Assembly: GCF_006227205.1 (NCBI RefSeq)
Contig: NZ_VCNG01000007.1
Location: forward strand, 124,001-188,000
Direction of reading: 5' to 3'
Source: Pseudomonas sp. ICMP22404
GTDB taxonomy: Bacteria > Pseudomonadota > Gammaproteobacteria > Pseudomonadales > Pseudomonadaceae
DNA length: 64,000 bases
The notes beneath the pieces were generated by a model that was not told the DNA's origin, made no database searches, and saw nothing but the letters and a program-made list of their open reading frames with translations. Shown in pieces: positions 58,389 to 64,000 of the stretch (its first letter is position 1; the number at the start of each line of letters is the position of its first letter). The position numbers and the translations under genes are program-made.

Positions 58389-58441
58389 AAAGGGGACGGA
58401 TTTATTTTCCATGGCTATGGTTGAGCTGGTCCGTCTCCTTT
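58389..58441. repeat. Inverted repeat after the island genes
   Basis: AAAGGGGACGGA (58389-58400) and TCCGTCTCCTTT (58430-58441) are inverted copies with one mismatch, in the 202-base gap 58298-58499. It may be the terminator of the two-gene unit or a remnant of a mobile element; sequences like GGGGACGGATTTATTTTC often accompany transposase genes. No gene is seen in the gap. Confidence 0.55.
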
Positions 58442-58499
58442 GTTACCTAGATTGGCTTGGCATAAACGCCCGGCGCTCGGTATGTCTAGCGGTAGAGTA

Positions 58500-59858
58500 T
58501 TAGTCTCCCCGTGCTTTTCCTCGTTTAAGCAGCTTGGATACGCGTGTCGCAGCGACCCATGCAAATTGGCCTGAACCGACCAGCAGGCACTTCAGTACAC
58601 GAAGGCACTGACCCAGACGATGCCGTGCCCCCCTAAGAATTCGACGCCTATCAGCCACAGGCCGTGCATCAATCAAACACAGCTTGGTAGTCGCCAATGC
58701 CACTTTTGCGCCGACCGCTACGGCGACAGCAAGGAAGTACAGCCAACGCTGATTCTTGGCTTTGTCATGTTGGCTGACTAGCGCCGACAACTGCTTCAAG
58801 GAAGGCTTGGCACCGGCGAGCCAGGGAATGATGCATTCGCTGGCTAAGGCTACGGTATGACTGCTGATGTTTTTGTCTACGAGTCCCGGCGGACCATCAG
58901 GATTGACCGAGCAATAGCCACGGGGAACGTATTCGCAGGTGCTGGAGAGTGGCGATGAGCGTGACATGCCATTAGAAAAGTATTTCACGGGGCACAACCG
59001 CTGGTTGTAGTCGTTGATTTCTTTGCGGATGGCGATCACATCCTCGTCGCTTATGGTTCTTCTTGTCGCGGCGTAAAACCCTTTGGACTCGTTCGGTGCG
59101 AAATCTATGAAGTAGTTGGCTTCACCTTCCTTGATGTAGGTAAAGGTCCACTGTGAAACGCTGCTCCACCGGCATGACTTCAGGCTATCCAGACCATTAG
59201 CTCTGCAGTAATCATCGTAGCGCTTGATCTGGCTCAGCAGGAAGGCGCTGGCGTCCTGAATGCTCGCTGTCGCCTCCTTCAGCAATGCAGCGTCTTCATT
59301 GGCGCCGTTGTCCGCCACGAAAAACACTGCTGCGACCAATGCCAGCGGAAACCAGAAGTGATCGTATATTTGGCGGAAGCGTTCGGTGAGGTTGAGGTTG
59401 TCATAAATAAGAACCATGGCACCCCATCCGGCGAGGGCGCAAAGCATCAACAGGGGAATCAGCCCGACTTCGCTGCCCAGTTTCCCGACGCCATTGATGC
59501 TGTAACGGATGGGCAAGTAATTGATGTTTGGGAGAAAGCCCAGGCAGTTCAACGCACCCGGTAGGAGCAAGAGTACGAAGAAGATGAGCACGCCTCGCTT
59601 CTTGCCCACTGTATAGGCCGCTGATGCCAGCAAGGGAATCAGCAGCAGTGACCGCATCACCAGGTAGCCGAGCGTGAACATTAGCACTGCTTCATCGGGC
59701 GACCAGTAAGTTCCGGTGATTTGCCCGGCGTCGTTACGCCCGGTGAAAGTCGAAGATACGACGCCGAGGCCTTCCAGGATCTGGTGCAGATTGTAGGCTG
59801 CGCCGTGGAGAAATTTTACGTAAGGGTAGAGGAACCCCTCTATCGAAAACGATATCAA
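58500..59858 (-). CDS. Hypothetical multi-pass membrane protein
   Basis: A 452-residue protein that I do not recognise. It has about four or five membrane helices in the first 200 residues (VLMFTLGYLVMRSLLLIPLL, GVLIFFVLLLLPGALN, IPLLMLCALAGWGAMVLI, WFPLALVAAVFFVADNG), then a soluble region with several Cys (DDYCRANGLDSLKSCRW; STCEYVPRGYCSVNPDG). A last helix follows near 370-390, then a basic C-terminus (RRRILRGARHRLGQCLR). The order suggests a periplasmic disulphide-bonded domain between membrane segments. It is followed by two immunity-like genes, but no toxin domain is visible in it. Confidence 0.75.
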   Translation of the reverse strand: MISFSIEGFLYPYVKFLHGAAYNLHQILEGLGVVSSTFTGRNDAGQITGTYWSPDEAVLMFTLGYLVMRSLLLIPLLASAAYTVGKKRGVLIFFVLLLLPGALNCLGFLPNINYLPIRYSINGVGKLGSEVGLIPLLMLCALAGWGAMVLIYDNLNLTERFRQIYDHFWFPLALVAAVFFVADNGANEDAALLKEATASIQDASAFLLSQIKRYDDYCRANGLDSLKSCRWSSVSQWTFTYIKEGEANYFIDFAPNESKGFYAATRRTISDEDVIAIRKEINDYNQRLCPVKYFSNGMSRSSPLSSTCEYVPRGYCSVNPDGPPGLVDKNISSHTVALASECIIPWLAGAKPSLKQLSALVSQHDKAKNQRWLYFLAVAVAVGAKVALATTKLCLIDARPVADRRRILRGARHRLGQCLRVLKCLLVGSGQFAWVAATRVSKLLKRGKARGD

Positions 59859-59876
59859 TTTGAGTCCTTCAATTCT

Positions 59877-60554
59877 TCAGCCAAAGGGCGGAGAAGGCGT
59901 GACCGCCGCAAACGTGCTATCCATCTCTGCTCGGTCGTAATCCAGTAAATACTTTTGATGCTGACAGTACAGCTGCCTGAGCAGCGTCCCGTTAGGCCCA
60001 ACGACATCCATGCCTCTGTCGTCATAGGGGAAGACCATTACGCGTTGCGGCAGGTTGAATAGATACAAAACGCAGTTGAATTGCGGCTGGATCGGAGCAA
60101 GGTCTTTGGCCAAGGCTCCCCAAAGCAACGTTTCAAGGCGGGAGATGGGGAGTTTGAAAGCAACGTTAATCCAATACTCTGGTTGATCTTCGCTATACCA
60201 CTCGTCAGCGGCTATATCCTCGCGCCAGATTGAACGCATAGAGGGAATGGGTATCCCGGCTGATCGCAACGCGCGAAGCTCTGGCCTGTGGATGAAATGA
60301 CTTCCGTTAGAGTAAGCGCGCAGGCAGACGACGAGCTCGTCTTCACCACGGAAAATGTCATTACAGATTCTTGTCGCTTTGCGGAGCGCGGTTAGAAACT
60401 GATCAATCACTCCGCCGGGCTCGGAGAGTTCAAAGCGCAAGCCGCCGGGATAGGAATAGAACAGTGGTCTGGCGAATGTGTTGCAGCCAAAGATCCGCTC
60501 GATTTCGATTTGTAGGTTCACGTGTGTCCTTGGCAACTCTTCAACCGTTTCCAT
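59877..60554 (-). CDS. DUF3885 family protein
   Basis: A 225-residue soluble protein of the DUF3885 family. Supporting stretches are LFYSYPGGLRFELSEPGG, a helix with FLTALRKATRICNDIFRGED, and the C-terminal VMVFPYDDRGMDVVGPNGTL with YLLDYDRAEMDSTF, which is the family's most conserved part. The biochemical role is unknown; members occur next to toxins and are suspected immunity proteins. The gene lies 18 bases upstream of the membrane-protein gene (58500-59858) on the same strand. Confidence 0.85.
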   Translation of the reverse strand: METVEELPRTHVNLQIEIERIFGCNTFARPLFYSYPGGLRFELSEPGGVIDQFLTALRKATRICNDIFRGEDELVVCLRAYSNGSHFIHRPELRALRSAGIPIPSMRSIWREDIAADEWYSEDQPEYWINVAFKLPISRLETLLWGALAKDLAPIQPQFNCVLYLFNLPQRVMVFPYDDRGMDVVGPNGTLLRQLYCQHQKYLLDYDRAEMDSTFAAVTPSPPFG

Positions 60555-60647
60555 GGTTTAGATAATGCGATGGGATGTTACGGCGCCTCGGATAGTGGGT
60601 CGATGACCTTGAGTGCCGCACCGCTAGCCGTCGAAGCGTTCTTGCAG

Positions 60648-60935
60648 TCAGTCGAACTCCACATTTGGCGCGAGCGATGGATGCTCAAGGCTCAAGTCTT
60701 CAAGGCACCGTTGCATAAGCTCAGCATCTTTCGGCAAACGCCTGCACAACACATCCCACCCGGAAATTCTCAGGTGCACGGGCATTTCCACCAATCCTGT
60801 AATTGCGTCCCAGAAGGCATCCCAGTTACAGCCGTACCAGCCCGGAAATCCGAGCGCATCGCTCAAAGTGGAATGCAGTTCCTTGGCATTCATCACTCCG
60901 TTTAGGTCTATCTGCACGAGCTGTGGGCGGGTCAT
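60648..60935 (-). CDS. Barstar family protein
   Basis: A 95-residue member of the barstar (ribonuclease inhibitor) family. Typical are VQIDLNGVMNAKELHSTLSD, FPGWYGCNWDAFWDAITGLV and an acidic surface with a basic insertion. Barstar-like proteins bind and neutralise barnase-type RNases and act as immunity proteins for polymorphic toxins. No barnase-like toxin is in the window, so it is an orphan immunity gene or has an off-site partner. It lies 94 bases upstream of the DUF3885 gene on the same strand. Confidence 0.9.
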   Translation of the reverse strand: MTRPQLVQIDLNGVMNAKELHSTLSDALGFPGWYGCNWDAFWDAITGLVEMPVHLRISGWDVLCRRLPKDAELMQRCLEDLSLEHPSLAPNVEFD

Positions 60936-60967
60936 CGTCCGAACCTAAATAGCGTTGTTCAATCTGC

Positions 60968-61020
60968 AACGCGGAGCGTCGCGGGATGCGTTACCACTCG
61001 GAGCGTGGGAACGATCGGTG
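60968..61020. repeat. GC-rich intergenic repeat (GGAGCGTSGGAACGAT type)
   Basis: AACGCGGAGCGTCGCGGGAT followed by CTCGGAGCGTGGGAACGATC is a short repeat commonly seen between pseudomonad genes. No gene is seen in 60936-61042. Confidence 0.5.
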
Positions 61021-61042
61021 TCGTTCTGCTTCGGCATCTCGC

Positions 61043-61372
61043 TCACTGAATGTCTTTCAGATAACCCGTAAGCGCCATGAGCGGAGCATCAAACTGTTCC
61101 ATCGACGGCGCAGCACTGAAATCCGCCGCCAGTCGATTCAGCTCCCGCCCCAGCACCGTATCACCACCGCCAAGCGCTTGCAGGGCCAGCTCCAGGCAAT
61201 GTTCCACCTTTTCCCGAATTCCTTCGATATCTCCCTTGCGCACCATCAACCCAAATACCTCCCGCTCATAATCCGCCATCAACGGATCATCCCGCAGAAT
61301 CGGGCTATGGTCCTCTGCTTCATAAACCAGCTTGAGGCAATAAAGGGCGACGGTTTCCAGCAGCAATTCCAT
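61043..61372 (-). CDS. Small helical hypothetical protein
   Basis: A 109-residue protein, mostly helical and acidic (ETVALYCLKLVYEAEDHSPI, MVRKGDIEGIREKVEHCLEL, GRELNRLAADFSAAP). It has no signal peptide or membrane segment. I recognise no family. The start at 61372 is the natural ATG. It lies between the barstar-like gene and the tRNA and could be linked to the immunity cluster, but nothing in the sequence shows this. Confidence 0.65.
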   Translation of the reverse strand: MELLLETVALYCLKLVYEAEDHSPILRDDPLMADYEREVFGLMVRKGDIEGIREKVEHCLELALQALGGGDTVLGRELNRLAADFSAAPSMEQFDAPLMALTGYLKDIQ

Positions 61373-61494
61373 GGGGTGAAATCCTTTGTAGCCGGGAGTG
61401 AGGGTGGAGTTAACGGTTTAGGTGCCGAGAGCCGCGACGGGGTCAATCTTTGGGCGCCGCAATGACATTTTTGTGAGCGCTTTGCGCTCAAGCG

Positions 61495-61606
61495 GGAGCA
61501 AGCTCCCTCGCCACAGGTTCCTACTGGCCACAGATTCTTCCTTGCCAGAGGTTTGGTGGTTGGGGCCGCTTTGCGGCCCAGCGGGGATGAATCCCCTCGC
61601 CACAAT
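61495..61606. repeat. CTCGCCACAGG / GAATCCCCTCGCCACA intergenic repeats
   Basis: Two right-hand halves of the 11832 family: GCTCCCTCGCCACAGG and GGGGATGAATCCCCTCGCCA, the second with the GGGGCCGCTTTGCGGCCC dyad in front. They fill most of the gap 61373-61692 together with the tRNA terminator. Confidence 0.6.
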
Positions 61607-61653
61607 GGATTGGGTGATGGGTGGGATCACGGCAAGTCCACTTTCCTGCAGAC

Positions 61654-61688
61654 GAAAAAAAAGACCTTGAATTTCAAGGTCTTTCTTT
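61654..61688 (-). terminator. Terminator of tRNA-Leu
   Basis: GACCTTGAA-ATT-TTCAAGGTC-type stem (61663-61681) followed, on the minus strand, by a run of eight T. It directly follows the 3' end of the tRNA. Confidence 0.9.
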
Positions 61689-61692
61689 AAGA

Positions 61693-61777
61693 TGGTGCCC
61701 CGAGGGAGACTCGAACTCCCACTCCTTTCGAAAACGGATTTTGAATCCGCCGCGTCTACCAATTCCGCCATCAGGGC
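61693..61777 (-). tRNA. tRNA-Leu (anticodon CAA)
   Basis: The minus strand folds as an 85-base class II tRNA with acceptor arms GCCCTGA and TCGGGGC and a genomic ACCA end. The anticodon loop TTCAAAA gives CAA, for leucine UUG codons. GGTAGACGC in the D arm, the GTTCGAGTC T loop and the long variable arm (GTTTTCGAAAGGAGT region) fit tRNA-Leu. Confidence 0.95.
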
Positions 61778-61885
61778 TCAATGGCGGCGAAGTATAGAGA
61801 GGTGCCTACCGTTGGTCAATCACGTTTCATGGTGAATTTTTGATATTTCCGCTAGACTTTCCGGCCCTGCTAGACGAACCCCATC

Positions 61886-64000
<2,115 letters not shown>

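Noticed and set aside
61693..61777. tRNA-Leu as attachment site for the 50-58 kb insert
   Set aside because: The tRNA is intact, over 3 kb from the insert, and no second copy of its 3' end or integrase gene was seen.

Overview
The window reads as chromosome of a Pseudomonas of the P. fluorescens species complex. The evidence is the cyoABCDE operon, the dctPQM TRAP genes, the lysine decarboxylase/antiporter pair, the tRNA-Leu(CAA)-queA-tgt block, high GC with Pseudomonas codon use, and many copies of the REP element built on GTGGGAGCGAGCCTGCTCGC.

Layout. 1-4.7 kb: cytochrome bo3 oxidase operon (cyoA cut by the window edge) and its terminator. 4.9-11.7 kb: a hypothetical protein, a DUF72 protein, a LysR regulator divergent from an ArgD-like aminotransferase, an OmpA-family lipoprotein and a PhoD-like phosphatase. 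12-17.1 kb: a TRAP locus with two dctP paralogues; a Tae4-type peptidoglycan amidase gene and a tiny two-helix membrane protein (possible immunity protein) lie between them. 17.3-22 kb: PH-domain protein, Orn/Lys/Arg decarboxylase with PotE/CadB-type antiporter, DUF488 protein. 22.3-30.8 kb: accessory block with a 1098-residue XRE/STAND regulator divergent from a MACPF-like protein, an unrecognised partner, a PD-(D/E)XK-like protein and a DUF4256 protein. 30.9-36.6 kb: second PhoD-like phosphatase, an unknown protein, LysR/NTF2-like/SDR cassette, and a 330-bp tandem duplication of the SDR gene's 3' end. 36.8-43.5 kb: AraC-type response regulator, 7TMR-DISM hybrid kinase and TonB receptor as an overlapping operon, then a PAS-GGDEF protein. 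43.9-50.1 kb: small proteins, Rof, a DapA-like plus class II aldolase pair with its XRE-cupin regulator, three envelope proteins and a DUF6124 protein with a structured leader.

50.5-58.3 kb is the most unusual part. It is an AT-rich, REP-free insert of two overlapping genes: a 1957-residue protein ending in a P-loop ATPase domain, and a 623-residue protein that looks like an ATPase that has lost its Walker residues. I recognise no named system here. A phage-defence or conflict role is my inference from architecture, base composition and context. It is followed by an unknown membrane protein, a DUF3885 protein, an orphan barstar-like protein and a small unknown. The window closes with tRNA-Leu, queA and the start of tgt.

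Housekeeping genes (respiration, TRAP uptake, polyamine/lysine metabolism, queuosine synthesis) therefore alternate with short accessory blocks carrying probable toxins, immunity proteins and a candidate new ATPase system.
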